Source of the DNA: Flavobacteriales bacterium
Lineage (GTDB): Bacteria > Bacteroidota > Bacteroidia > Flavobacteriales_E > Vicingaceae
Assembly (NCBI GenBank): GCA_020635815.1
Contig: JACJZB010000002.1
Location: 62,001 to 126,000 of the forward strand
DNA: 64,000 nucleotides
Reading direction: 5' to 3'
Shown: positions 7,933 through 16,214 of the stretch, in pieces
Numbering within the stretch: the first letter of the stretch is position 1
Layout of the letters: every line of letters starts with the position of its first letter
Notes under the pieces: generated by a model
The model's database searches: none
Told to the model about the DNA's origin: nothing
What the model saw: the letters and a program-made list of their open reading frames with translations, nothing else
Translations under genes and position numbers: made by a program

Positions 7933-8897
7933 GGTTTTAAAAGTTTGTAATTAATTGATTGATTTTTTGTTGTGATATTGATTACTAAAAGATTTGAATT
8001 GAAGTTAGTAATGTTGATTTTTTTAGAAATATCATTGATGTTATCTTCTTTATGTAGTTCTTGCCCGATAGTATTGTAAATGGTTAGGTTATAAAACTGA
8101 TTTGAAGCGTTATTTATGACAAAAAAGTCAGTTGCAGGATTTGGGTAAATATTAAAAGAATTATGCTCAATTTTTGATTCTGTAATACCTACAGGGTTTG
8201 CACAGGTCAAAGAATCATTAGAAACACATACATCATCTACAAAATAATAGGCATAATTAATATTGTTACTACTTAATTGAGTTGCCGTAGTTGTTTGTTT
8301 TCTGTTAAAGTTTCCAATAATCACATAGTTTTCATTACCAGTTGCAGTAAAAGAACCACTTATTTTTGTCCAATCATTTTTACTTGTAATAACGCTATCA
8401 GAAAATTCTATTTGTGGTATAAACATCAATGTAGTATCCATTGAGTTATCATTTATTTGTATTGATGAAAAATATGCCCCAAGTTCTTGGATTGCATAAT
8501 CATTAAAATCCGACAAGCTGACATAAAAAGATACCCAATATTTTTGTCCAGAAACAAGAGTTTGTTGCAATTGAACTTGAATATACTCTCGATAACTATA
8601 TGTATCGAAAAGGTCATAAACGCTAATACCTGTGTAAGCATTACCAGAAAGAGCCATCTGATTTCCAAAACCATTGTTAGGGACATCAACATCAGAATTA
8701 CTTGTGCAAGAGTTAAAGTAGTCTGGTGAGCCTTGAGTTGGAGCTGTCCAAAAAGTTGTCGCAGATAAATCTGCTAATGTTGTTGGGCAACTCACGGTAT
8801 CTTCAAAGCTCGGGTTCACCACTAAATTAGTTTGCCCACTAACACAAAAAATAAAGCCGCATAGAAAAACCGAAAAAAGTAGAATTGATTTTTTCAT
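7929..8897 (-). CDS. T9SS type A-sorted secreted protein, NPSFED/SPDYF family (paralog 2)
   Basis: 322 residues. Signal peptide MKKSILLFSVFLCGFIFCVSGQ, then TNLVVNPSFEDTVSCP, SPDYFNSC, VPNNGFGNQMALSGNAY and YWVSFYVSLS, which are the hallmarks shared with the paralogs at 5249, 8901 and 10145. The T9SS type A domain starts NIYPNPATDFF and ends YKLLKP. It starts 3 bases after the stop of the frameshifted paralog 8901-9888, so it belongs to the same minus-strand transcript. Its 3' end meets the cassette gene tail to tail with a four-base overlap. Probably a surface or secreted binding protein; ligand unknown. Confidence 0.82.
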   Translation of the reverse strand: MKKSILLFSVFLCGFIFCVSGQTNLVVNPSFEDTVSCPTTLADLSATTFWTAPTQGSPDYFNSCTSNSDVDVPNNGFGNQMALSGNAYTGISVYDLFDTYSYREYIQVQLQQTLVSGQKYWVSFYVSLSDFNDYAIQELGAYFSSIQINDNSMDTTLMFIPQIEFSDSVITSKNDWTKISGSFTATGNENYVIIGNFNRKQTTTATQLSSNNINYAYYFVDDVCVSNDSLTCANPVGITESKIEHNSFNIYPNPATDFFVINNASNQFYNLTIYNTIGQELHKEDNINDISKKINITNFNSNLLVINITTKNQSINYKLLKP

Positions 8898-8900
8898 AAG

Positions 8901-9888
8901 CTATTGTTTTAAGAGTTTATAATTAATTGATTTATTATTTGATTCTATGTTGATGAATAAAAGATTTGAATTAAAGTTAGCGATATTGATTTTTTTAGAG
9001 TTTTCACTAATGTTTGTTTCCTCCAAAAGAAGTTGTCCAATGGAGTTGTAAATAGTTAGGCTGTAAGGTTCGTTTACAGCATTATTAATGCTAAAAAAAT
9101 CTGTTGCAGGGTTAGGATAGATATTAAAATTGTCATTTAGCTGTTCTTCCTGTACTCCTGTATAAATATAGTTTGCAGCAAAAGAGGAATCGGTGGAAAC
9201 ACATACATCATCAATGTAATAGTAAGCATTGCAACTCGTGGTAGTACCACTATCTATAACTATGGTGTCTGTATTAGAATCATCAAACAAGTTTCCAAGT
9301 ACAATATATTGGTAAGCTGAATCCGCTACAAAAGAGCCAAATATTTGAACCCAATTTAAGGTATCTGTAATTATATTGCTGCTATAAACTTTTGGATTAT
9401 TGTTTACAGATAAGGGATTTGTTGACCAATGATAAGGAACTGTTGAAAATCCTACACCAATGTTATTGGTGGCACAATTTACCCATATTGAACTACTTAT
9501 ACTCAAATTGATTTTAAATGACACATAATATCTTACACCAACAGAGAGTTGAATTGACAAGTTTCTTCCGAGAAACTCTCTACCATTAGGAAAACTACCA
9601 CTAAAGTATGTTCCTAAAGCACAATAGGCATTTCCGCTTGCTGGTTGTTGATACCCCCCCCCAATTATTAGGCACAGAAACATCACTATTTGAGGTGCAA
9701 GAGTTGAAATAATCAGGTGAATCGGCATAAGAAATCCAACCTGATGCAGCTTGTACTTGTGTTGGTCCACTTACACAATAAGCAGTATCCTCAAAACTCG
9801 GATTAGGTACTAGATTTTGCCCCTTACTAAGGTTAATTAGTAATGTGCAATTTACAATGAGTAATAATATTTTGGTTAGTTGTTTCAT
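8901..9888 (-). pseudogene. T9SS NPSFED/SPDYF family (paralog 3) split by a G9-tract frameshift
   Basis: The start at 9888 gives a signal peptide (MKQLTKILLLIVNCTLLINL...) and NLVPNPSFEDTAYC, SPDYFNSCTSNSDVSVPNNW. The frame is then lost at a run of nine G (plus-strand C9, 9654-9662). The other frame continues YQQPASGNAY to a complete T9SS domain ending YKLLKQ. With eight G the reading is NNWGGYQQPASGNAY, which matches the paralog NNIFGYQMPASGNAY residue for residue. So a single-base insertion splits an otherwise whole 329-codon gene. It may be phase-variable, corrected by slippage, a true pseudogene, or an assembly error in a homopolymer. Confidence 0.85.
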
Positions 9889-9937
9889 AGTTGCTTGATT
9901 TTGTGTTACTAAAGATACAAAATCATATAAGTATTTT

Positions 9938-10141
9938 TTATAGAATTCCATTAACCTTAACCCGTTGTATGCCGTTGGTGACGATGTTAATAGGAAAGTT
10001 TGCATTAGTACCCAATATATTATTTGTTCCGTTTAAAGGAGGCGATGCATTACCACCAAGAGTCCAATTTTGGGCATAAGTTGAAACGGTTAATGAGGAA
10101 CATAGAATGAACCCTAAAATTCTAAAGTTAAGTGTTTTCAT
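9938..10141 (-). pseudogene. Truncated N-terminal stub of an S74 tail-fibre-like gene
   Basis: 67 codons. Signal peptide (MKTLNFRILGFILCSSLTVSTYAQ), then a short segment whose NIVTNGIQRVKVN matches NISTNGIQRVLVDN near the start of the 1029-residue S74 protein. The rest of that protein is missing and the frame stops at 9938. It sits 3 bases after the stop of the T9SS paralog 10145-11128, exactly as the intact S74 gene follows paralog 1. It is best read as the remnant of a deletion that removed about 90% of a second S74 gene. A short peptide could still be made and exported. Confidence 0.75.
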
Positions 10142-10144
10142 AAG

Positions 10145-11128
10145 CTAAGGATTTAAAAGTTTATAAGTAATTGATGTGTTTTTAGATTTAATATTAATGA
10201 TTAACAAACCTTTGGTATATTGAGTTGAATTAATCAATTTAGAATTTGAATTGATATTCTTTTCTTCGTAAAGCTTTTGCCCGAGTGTATTATGAATAAT
10301 CAAATCATAAGGCTCTGTAGAGGATTGGTTTATATAGAAGTAACCATTTACTGGGTTAGGGTAAATATTGAATTTATCTTTTAAATATTCTTCTTCAACT
10401 CCCGTATAAATATAGTTCGCAGTATAGGACGAATCAGTAGAGACACAAACATCGTCAACGTAATAATAACCAAAATCATTAGCTGGAATAATATCATTTA
10501 TGATTATGTTTGGATTAGTAAAGAAATTACCAATCATCAAATAATTATATGTTGAATCAGCAGTAAAAGACCCAAATATTAGATTCCAATTAAGCGTATC
10601 GGAAATAACAGAATCAGTCCAAACATGGGCATTATTATCAATGACAGGGGGATTTGAAGTAGTATATGATTGAGTTGAAAATTTTGCCCCTATTTTATTA
10701 TTTGCACAACAAACACCAAATGGATTATTGTATTTTAATACAATTCTAAATGATATATAATATTTAGTTCCAATTGAGAGAGATTGAGATAATTGTACAC
10801 CCATTATTTCATCTGCATTTATACCATCTCTTGAATAAAAAATGAGTGCAGCATAAGAATCTCCAGAAGCGGGAGATTGATTTCCCATTAGGTTTTGTGG
10901 TGTACTAAATGAGTTTGTTGGTTCACATGAGTTAAAATAATCGGGTGACCCCTTATAGGCTTCCCAATTATTAATTCTATCTATTTGAGCCCAACTATCT
11001 GGGCATAAAGAATAATCCTCAAAACTAGGGTTAGGCACTAAGTTAGTTTGCCCCATTCCATTTACTGCCATTAGTAATAGCATTAACAGGGTGAGTGATA
11101 TGTTAGTTAGTTGTTTTAATGTAAACAA
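10145..11128 (-). CDS. T9SS type A-sorted secreted protein, NPSFED/SPDYF family (paralog 4)
   Basis: 327 residues. MFTLKQLTNISLTLLMLLLMAVNGMGQ is a clear signal peptide, followed by TNLVPNPSFEDYSLCP, GSPDYFNSC, GNQSPASGDSYAA and YYISFRIVL. The T9SS type A domain starts FNIYPNPVNGYF and ends YKLLNP. The signal-peptide region is nearly identical in bases to paralog 1 at 5249-6262. It is the first gene of the minus-strand run 11128 to 7929 and is followed by the S74 stub. The secreted product is likely anchored or released at the cell surface by the T9SS; ligand unknown. Confidence 0.82.
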   Translation of the reverse strand: MFTLKQLTNISLTLLMLLLMAVNGMGQTNLVPNPSFEDYSLCPDSWAQIDRINNWEAYKGSPDYFNSCEPTNSFSTPQNLMGNQSPASGDSYAALIFYSRDGINADEIMGVQLSQSLSIGTKYYISFRIVLKYNNPFGVCCANNKIGAKFSTQSYTTSNPPVIDNNAHVWTDSVISDTLNWNLIFGSFTADSTYNYLMIGNFFTNPNIIINDIIPANDFGYYYVDDVCVSTDSSYTANYIYTGVEEEYLKDKFNIYPNPVNGYFYINQSSTEPYDLIIHNTLGQKLYEEKNINSNSKLINSTQYTKGLLIINIKSKNTSITYKLLNP

Positions 11129-11317
11129 AGGTTTTCTTGTATAGAGCTATCGAATATAAAACAAAAAGTAATAACAACCAAATAAAAATTAGCTTCTCGT
11201 AATTTAACAGTTGTAACTTATAATAAATTACACTACTAAGGCTAATTTTCTATTAAAACAACCCTGAAAGGTTTTAAAAAATGCCAAGTGATAGCTATTT
11301 ATTTTTATTCATAAAAA

Positions 11318-11350
11318 AAGCCGTTACATTACTGCAACGGCTTCGTTTTT
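11318..11350 (-). terminator. Rho-independent terminator after the DUF2795 gene
   Basis: Stem AAGCCGTT / AACGGCTT with a 10-base loop. T-runs lie on both sides, so it can work in both directions. It sits 14 bases past the stop of the minus-strand DUF2795 gene. Confidence 0.8.
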
Positions 11351-11364
11351 ATTATTTACCAATA

Positions 11365-11586
11365 TCAATATTCATCCTCATTAAAAAAGAAATCATCTTT
11401 AGTCGGATAATCGGGCCAAATCTCCTCTATTGTGTCAAACGTTTCACCCTCATCTTCTAATTCTTGTAAATTCTCTACAACTTCAAGAGGTGAGCCTGTT
11501 CTTATTGCAAAATCAATAAGTTCATCTTTCGTTGCTGGCCAAGGAGCGTCTTCTAAATGAGATGCTAATTCTAAAGTCCAATACAT
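11365..11586 (-). CDS. DUF2795 family small acidic protein
   Basis: 73 residues beginning MYWTLELASHLEDAPWPATK and ending DDFFFNEDEY. This sequence is very strongly conserved across Bacteroidota and belongs to the DUF2795 family. It is acidic and cytoplasmic, with no signal peptide. The region LEDAPWPATKDELIDFAIRTGSPLEVVENLQEL fits the small helical DUF2795 fold. Molecular function is unknown. It is monocistronic, with its own terminator directly downstream. Confidence 0.93.
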   Translation of the reverse strand: MYWTLELASHLEDAPWPATKDELIDFAIRTGSPLEVVENLQELEDEGETFDTIEEIWPDYPTKDDFFFNEDEY

Positions 11587-11725
11587 AGTTAAATATTTTT
11601 TAAATTAATACCTTAATTACTCTCTGTCTCCGAGTTTTTAGATTTACGCAAAAATATATTTTTTGTTTAGATACACAACAAAAAAAAATCAACACTTGTT
11701 AACAACTCAAAACACCCCAACTTTA

Positions 11726-12274
11726 TTACATTCTAGCCACCCAAGGAATCTCTTTTGCACTTAAATCTTGTGTTAATTTTCGAGATAAAACAAATAAATA
11801 ATCCGATAATCGGTTTAAATATTTAAAAGTTAGTCCATTTACCTCCTCTTCTTCTGATAAGTGAATAACTAAACGTTCTGCTCTTCTACAAACACACCTT
11901 GAAATATGACAGTAAGAAACTATTGTATGACCACCAGGTAAAACAAACGAACGCATCTCAGGTAACGTTTCATTCATTTTATCAATTTCCTTTTCTAAAA
12001 GTTCAATATCGCTCTCCAATAATTGAGGCACTTTTACTTTAATATTGCCTGGTTCTGTTGCTAAAATTGAACCCAATGTAAATAGTCTATCTTGAATTTC
12101 AATCAACACATCAAAACTATGTTTGTCAATTTCTTGATCACGAATTAAACCGATATAAGAATTTAACTCATCTACCGTACCATAAGCTTCTATTCTAATA
12201 TGGTGTTTTGGCACTCTTTTTCCTCCAAATAATGAGGTTTGTCCCTTATCTCCTGTTTTTGTATAAATCTTCAT
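11726..12274 (-). CDS. pduO: Cob(I)yrinic acid a,c-diamide adenosyltransferase, PduO type
   Basis: Transfers the 5'-deoxyadenosyl group of ATP to cob(I)alamin to make coenzyme B12. The chosen start at 12274 gives 182 residues opening MKIYTKTGDKGQTSLFGG, the ATP-binding signature of PduO-type enzymes. An upstream in-frame ATG at 12313 adds a non-conserved leader and is rejected. The internal CRRAER and the C-terminal NRLSDYLFVLSR are the corrinoid/ATP motifs. It lies divergent from prfB. No other cobalamin genes are in the window. Confidence 0.95.
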   Translation of the reverse strand: MKIYTKTGDKGQTSLFGGKRVPKHHIRIEAYGTVDELNSYIGLIRDQEIDKHSFDVLIEIQDRLFTLGSILATEPGNIKVKVPQLLESDIELLEKEIDKMNETLPEMRSFVLPGGHTIVSYCHISRCVCRRAERLVIHLSEEEEVNGLTFKYLNRLSDYLFVLSRKLTQDLSAKEIPWVARM

Positions 12275-12355
12275 TTTTTTTTGATTTTTGCTATATTCAA
12301 CAAAAATATTCATTTAAATATTACTTATTAAGTGTTGAAACATTAGTTTTGCACT

Positions 12356-13433
12356 ATGACTACACAAGAACAAATAAAAGAATTAGTTGATCGCCTGGCT
12401 GCGTTGAGGGGGTACCTTTGACGTGGATAACAAACTAATTCAACTCGAGGAAGAAGAACAAAAAACGCAAGACCCTAATTTCTGGGAAAACCCTAAAGAA
12501 GCAGAAAAGCAACTTAAAGTAGTTCGAAACATTAAAGTTTGGACGGATAGTTATTTTGCTGTAAATGCAATTATTGATGACTTACAAGTTCTTTTTGACT
12601 TCTATAAGGAAGGAGATGTTACTGAAGAAGAAATGGATGAGCAATATGCAAATGCTCTCCAAAAAATTGAAGACTTAGAGTTTAAAAACATGCTTAGTGC
12701 TGAAGAAGACAGCCTAAGTGCTGTACTTCAAATTACAGCCGGAGCTGGTGGAACAGAAAGTTGTGATTGGTCTTCTATGCTTTACCGTATGTATAATATG
12801 TGGGCTGAGAAGAATGGATATAAAGTGAAATTACTTGATTACCAAGACGGTGATGTTGCTGGGATAAAAACTGCAACAATCGAAATTGAAGGTGAATTTG
12901 CTTTTGGTTACCTAAAAGGAGAAAACGGTGTTCATCGCTTGGTTAGAGTTAGTCCTTTTAATTCGCAAGGGAAAAGAATGACCTCATTTTCTTCGGTTTA
13001 TGTTTACCCTTTAGTTGATGATACAATTGACATCAACATTAATCCTGCTGATATTAAATGGGACACCTTTAGAAGTGGAGGTGCTGGAGGGCAAAATGTA
13101 AACAAAGTTGAAACAGGGGTAAGATTACATCATGCTCCCTCTGGAATTGTTATTGAAAATACAGAAACACGTTCTCAGCTAGGAAACAAGGAAAAAGCGA
13201 TGCAATTACTTAAATCTCAACTTTACGAAATTGAATTAAGAAAAAGATTAGAAGCTCGCTCAGAAATTGAAGCCGATAAAAAGAAAATTGAATGGGGCTC
13301 TCAAATTAGAAGCTATGTACTCGACGATAGAAGAGTAAAAGACCATAGAACTAATTATACCGTTAACGATACCGACAAAGTTTTAAATGGTGATATCGAT
13401 GGTTTTTTAAAAGCTTATCTAATGGAGTTTTAA
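12356..13433 (+). CDS. prfB: Peptide chain release factor 2 with programmed +1 frameshift
   Basis: RF2 releases peptides at UGA and UAA. Translation starts at the ATG at 12356 (MTTQEQIKELVDRLAALRGYL) and meets an in-frame TGA at 12419-12421. The classic shift site is present: the SD-like AGGGGG (12407-12412), a TAC spacer, then CTT TGA C. Slipping +1 gives ...GYL-D-VDNKL and the rest of RF2 (358 residues in total). The GGQ loop is in RSGGAGGQNVNKVETGVRLHH. A high RF2 level makes termination at the TGA win and lowers synthesis, so the gene is autoregulated. A TAGTTTTG resembling the Bacteroidota -7 box lies immediately before the start, but I see no matching TTG at -33. Confidence 0.97.
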
Positions 13434-13504
13434 GAAGTTGGAAATCAGATGACAGAGGTCAGAAGATTAAAACCAATAAACTATTTACTTAATAACATAA
13501 TAAT

Positions 13505-13843
13505 ATGAAAATTTACCATAACCCAAGATGTAGCAAAAGTCGTCAGACACTACAAATTATTAAAGATGCTGGAAAAGAAGTTGAAATTATAGAATACTTA
13601 AACGAAGGACCTACAGAAAAAGAACTTGCAGCTGTTTTAGTAAAATTAGGTATGAATGCTGAAGACATCCTTAGAAAAGGAGAAGACATCTACAAACAAA
13701 ATTATAAAGGAAAAACCTTTAGTAATGAAGAGTGGATTAAAATAATGGTAGAAAATCCAAAATTAATTGAACGCCCAATTGTAATAAAAGGAAATAAAGC
13801 AGTTTTAGGAAGACCTCCAGAAAATGTAAACGAATTCTTATAA
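13505..13843 (+). CDS. arsC: ArsC-family arsenate reductase (glutaredoxin type)
   Basis: 112 residues. It opens MKIYHNPRCSKSRQTL, whose Cys9 in the NPRCSKSR motif is the catalytic thiol of the ArsC/YffB/Spx-like thioredoxin fold. The C-terminus ERPIVIKGNKAVLGRPPENV is the family's substrate-loop signature. No arsR, arsB or acr3 is nearby, so a housekeeping thiol role is as likely as arsenate resistance. It is convergent with a small membrane-protein gene four bases beyond its stop. Confidence 0.93.
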   Translation: MKIYHNPRCSKSRQTLQIIKDAGKEVEIIEYLNEGPTEKELAAVLVKLGMNAEDILRKGEDIYKQNYKGKTFSNEEWIKIMVENPKLIERPIVIKGNKAVLGRPPENVNEFL

Positions 13844-13847
13844 AGAA

Positions 13848-14024
13848 TTAATCTTCTTTTTTGTCCATCACATCACCAGCCAAGCTCTCTACAAACCTTG
13901 GTGCAACCTTATTTAAGATAGCTAATTTAATAGCTCCCGGTACAGCAACAGTAAATAAGAAAACTAAACACCACATTGCCATAAAAAAGAAAATAAAGAA
14001 TAATAAAAATCCTAATGATACCAT
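13848..14024 (-). CDS. 58-residue single-span membrane protein
   Basis: A short minus-strand gene. It opens MVSLGFLLFFIFFFMAMWCL, has one long hydrophobic helix (about residues 3-30), then a cytoplasmic amphipathic tail APRFVESLAGDVMDKKED. The composition (a clean membrane segment followed by a charged soluble tail and stop) is gene-like. The plus-strand frame over the same bases has no such structure. It ends four bases from the arsC stop and may share the terminator region upstream of TonB. No family is recognised. It resembles the many small membrane proteins of Bacteroidota. Confidence 0.65.
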   Translation of the reverse strand: MVSLGFLLFFIFFFMAMWCLVFLFTVAVPGAIKLAILNKVAPRFVESLAGDVMDKKED

Positions 14025-14094
14025 AACTTTTAGTTTTTGTTGTTATACGATGTAAAAGTATAAAATTCTATCAAGTTTACAACAACTTCACAAG

Positions 14095-14128
14095 AAAAAA
14101 GAGTTCCGATTTTTCGGAACTCTTTTTT
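14095..14128. terminator. Bidirectional rho-independent terminator
   Basis: Stem GAGTTCCGA / TCGGAACTC, loop TTTT, flanked by A6 and T6. It lies one base beyond the stop of the minus-strand TonB gene and works as its terminator. Confidence 0.85.
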
Positions 14129-14129
14129 C

Positions 14130-14807
14130 TTACTTTAATGTAAACTTTATGGGTAGCGTGTAATATACACTAACAGGCTTACCATGTTGAGTTCCTGGCT
14201 TCCAATCTGGCATATCTCGTACAACCCTTATTGCTTCTTCATCCAACAATTTATTAACCCCTTTAAGGACTTCAATATTTCGAATTTTACCATTTTTACC
14301 AACAACAAACTTTAAATGAACAGTTCCCTGAATTCCTGCTTCTCTCGCTAATATTGGATAGTTGGTATTATCTCTTAAATACCTAAAAATTCCTGCATCT
14401 CCACCTTCAAATTCAGGCATGTGTTCTGCACCAATTCTAGGCTCATCTTTTTCAGCAACAGGCTCCTCAACCGTAACCCAAGTTGGGTCAAATGTAACAG
14501 GCTCAATAATAGGTTCTGTAGGGATTGGATCTATTGGTTCTGTAATTGTTTTAACTACTTTTATAACTTTACCTGTTTTCTTTGCAAAATCGGGTTTAAC
14601 TTTTGGTTTTTCAACGGCATAAGTAACAGGTGGTAAAATAAAATCATCTCCAGCAACAATTCTAGGTTCAGGCAATTCACTTATTCTTATCGGGGTTGTC
14701 CATTCAAAAGCCACAAGGGTTAAACCACATGCTACAATTAATCCGGATTGAAAAAAAATACCTCTCATTTTTTCGAGAGACGATTTTTGGTTCTTTAAAT
14801 TTTCCAT
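14130..14807 (-). CDS. tonB: Energy transducer TonB
   Basis: 225 residues from the ATG at 14807 (MENLKNQKSSLEKMRG). The longer frame from 14885 adds a non-conserved leader. One inner-membrane helix (about residues 19-35) is followed by a Pro/Val/Glu-rich periplasmic spacer (repeated PIxP, EPI, EPV). The TonB C-terminal domain (about 135-225) contains FRYLRDNTNYPILAREAGIQG and the terminal YYTLPIKFTLK. It energises outer-membrane receptors using the proton motive force through ExbBD, which are not in this window. Confidence 0.93.
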   Translation of the reverse strand: MENLKNQKSSLEKMRGIFFQSGLIVACGLTLVAFEWTTPIRISELPEPRIVAGDDFILPPVTYAVEKPKVKPDFAKKTGKVIKVVKTITEPIDPIPTEPIIEPVTFDPTWVTVEEPVAEKDEPRIGAEHMPEFEGGDAGIFRYLRDNTNYPILAREAGIQGTVHLKFVVGKNGKIRNIEVLKGVNKLLDEEAIRVVRDMPDWKPGTQHGKPVSVYYTLPIKFTLK

Positions 14808-14908
14808 ACTTGTTAATTTTAAAGTTAGTAAGTAAAAAGAGCCATATCGTATAAATTTAAGTGAATGTATAACCTTATAACTCAAAAAATAGCTACTTTA
14901 GTATTTAG

Positions 14909-15364
14909 ATGAACAACTTTAACTTATTCCATAAAAAAACATTACATTTTTTTTCTTCTACTGTTTTAATCCTATTTTTTTCTGCCTGTGCTTCTCTACC
15001 TGAGGCTACACCCATTGTAAAACGTTATTGTGTAGGTCAAGGAGGAGGTTTTACTGGAGAATACACTGAATTTTCTTTTAGTGAAGATGGTAAAGTTTAC
15101 AAAAGAGATTTTGTGTATGATAGGGACGTGTATTATAAAGATTTATCTCCAACTGACCTCGAATACTTTTTAAATAAAATAATAGATTTAGGTATTGAAT
15201 TTGAAGAACTAAACCAACCTGGAAACATCTCTAAATACATAGAAATTAGAGTAAAAGAAACTTCTCGAAACAAAATTACATGGGGAGCTCCAAATTACTC
15301 ACCACCTAAAGATATTGCACTGTTATTTAAAGAACTATACAGCAAGTTATCTGAACGACCTTAA
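14909..15364 (+). CDS. Predicted lipoprotein of unknown function
   Basis: 151 residues. The signal segment ends in a lipobox (ILFFSAC), placing acylated Cys27 at the start of the mature protein. The mature part is mixed beta (GGGFTGEYTEFSFSEDGKVYKRDF) followed by helices, without a recognised domain. It diverges from tonB with about 100 bases between start codons. TACTTTAG just before its ATG resembles the Bacteroidota -7 box TAnnTTTG with one mismatch. Confidence 0.8.
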   Translation: MNNFNLFHKKTLHFFSSTVLILFFSACASLPEATPIVKRYCVGQGGGFTGEYTEFSFSEDGKVYKRDFVYDRDVYYKDLSPTDLEYFLNKIIDLGIEFEELNQPGNISKYIEIRVKETSRNKITWGAPNYSPPKDIALLFKELYSKLSERP

Positions 15365-15551
15365 TTTAAAATTATTCTTTAAGAACTTTCAATATTATTA
15401 ACACTCATATAATACCTTAAATCTTTATAAAACTGTATAAGGATATTCTATTGGCAATTTAAAAAGTTTTTTTTCCACAATTAAAAATAAAATATTTGCA
15501 AATATTTTATTGTCCGATTAACCCTTTTTAAAGCTAGTCATTATATTTTTC

Positions 15552-16214
15552 TCAATGATGATGTGGGGTGTATTTTAATATTTCTAAATCATTAATTCCT
15601 CTTGCAAAATAAGTTTTACCATCACTTAACACATATACATCATCACTTAGATCAATTATATGATTATACAAATGATCAGTTATTATAATTCCTTTATTTT
15701 CTTTTTCTCGAATAATTAGTTTCTTTATTGTTTCAATCTGTATAGGCATAATCTGAGAAAAAGGTTCATCCAACATACAAAATTTAGATGGAGAAACCAG
15801 GATCGAGTAAATTTCAATAACACGTCTTTCCCCTCCTGATAAAACACTTAATTTAGAGTTATATAAGTGTTTAAATTCTGGAAAAAAGGCAGTAAAATCT
15901 CTAAAATTTAGCTCAAAATCTTTAAAAACTCTTCTAACTGACAATGAAATAGGAATGAGTTTAGTTTGAGGCAAATATTTTATATCTTTTGGAGAACGAT
16001 ATGAGCTTACCAAAGAAGTTTCATTAATTCTGATAGATTTATCATTTGGTATTAGTGTTCCAAACAATATCTTTAGCAAACATGTTTTTCCAGCTCCATT
16101 TTTCCCTAATAATCCAGTCACTTTTCCAGTTTCACATTTTAAATAAATATTTTGTAAAACTCTTTTAACACCAAATTCTAGAAAAACTCCGTCAACTTCA
16201 AGCCTATTTGTCAT
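15552..16214 (-). CDS. ABC transporter ATP-binding protein
   Basis: 220 residues with a complete nucleotide-binding domain: Walker A GKNGAGKT (37-44), Q-loop YLPQ (80-83), signature LSGGE (125-129), Walker B FCMLDE with catalytic Glu150, and H-loop ITDH (His181). It ends in a His-rich tail (YTPHHH). Its ATG overlaps the stop of the 99-residue membrane gene by four bases, so the two are coupled. That tiny partner is the only candidate membrane component. A minimal exporter or self-protection system is possible; substrate unknown. Confidence 0.88.
   Translation of the reverse strand: MTNRLEVDGVFLEFGVKRVLQNIYLKCETGKVTGLLGKNGAGKTCLLKILFGTLIPNDKSIRINETSLVSSYRSPKDIKYLPQTKLIPISLSVRRVFKDFELNFRDFTAFFPEFKHLYNSKLSVLSGGERRVIEIYSILVSPSKFCMLDEPFSQIMPIQIETIKKLIIREKENKGIIITDHLYNHIIDLSDDVYVLSDGKTYFARGINDLEILKYTPHHH

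Noticed and set aside
9601..10005. 134-residue frame with its first ATG at 10005
   Set aside because: Its first 39 residues are antisense-like and run over the S74 stub; the real start is at 9888, giving a signal peptide. The frame is the 5' half of the frameshifted paralog.
12208..12390. 60-residue plus-strand frame before prfB
   Set aside because: It overlaps the 5' end of the adenosyltransferase gene and the prfB leader; no domain or codon character.
13861..14055. 64-residue plus-strand frame
   Set aside because: It covers the minus-strand 58-residue membrane protein, has no domain or signal, and runs through the A/T-rich loop; the minus frame is gene-like.
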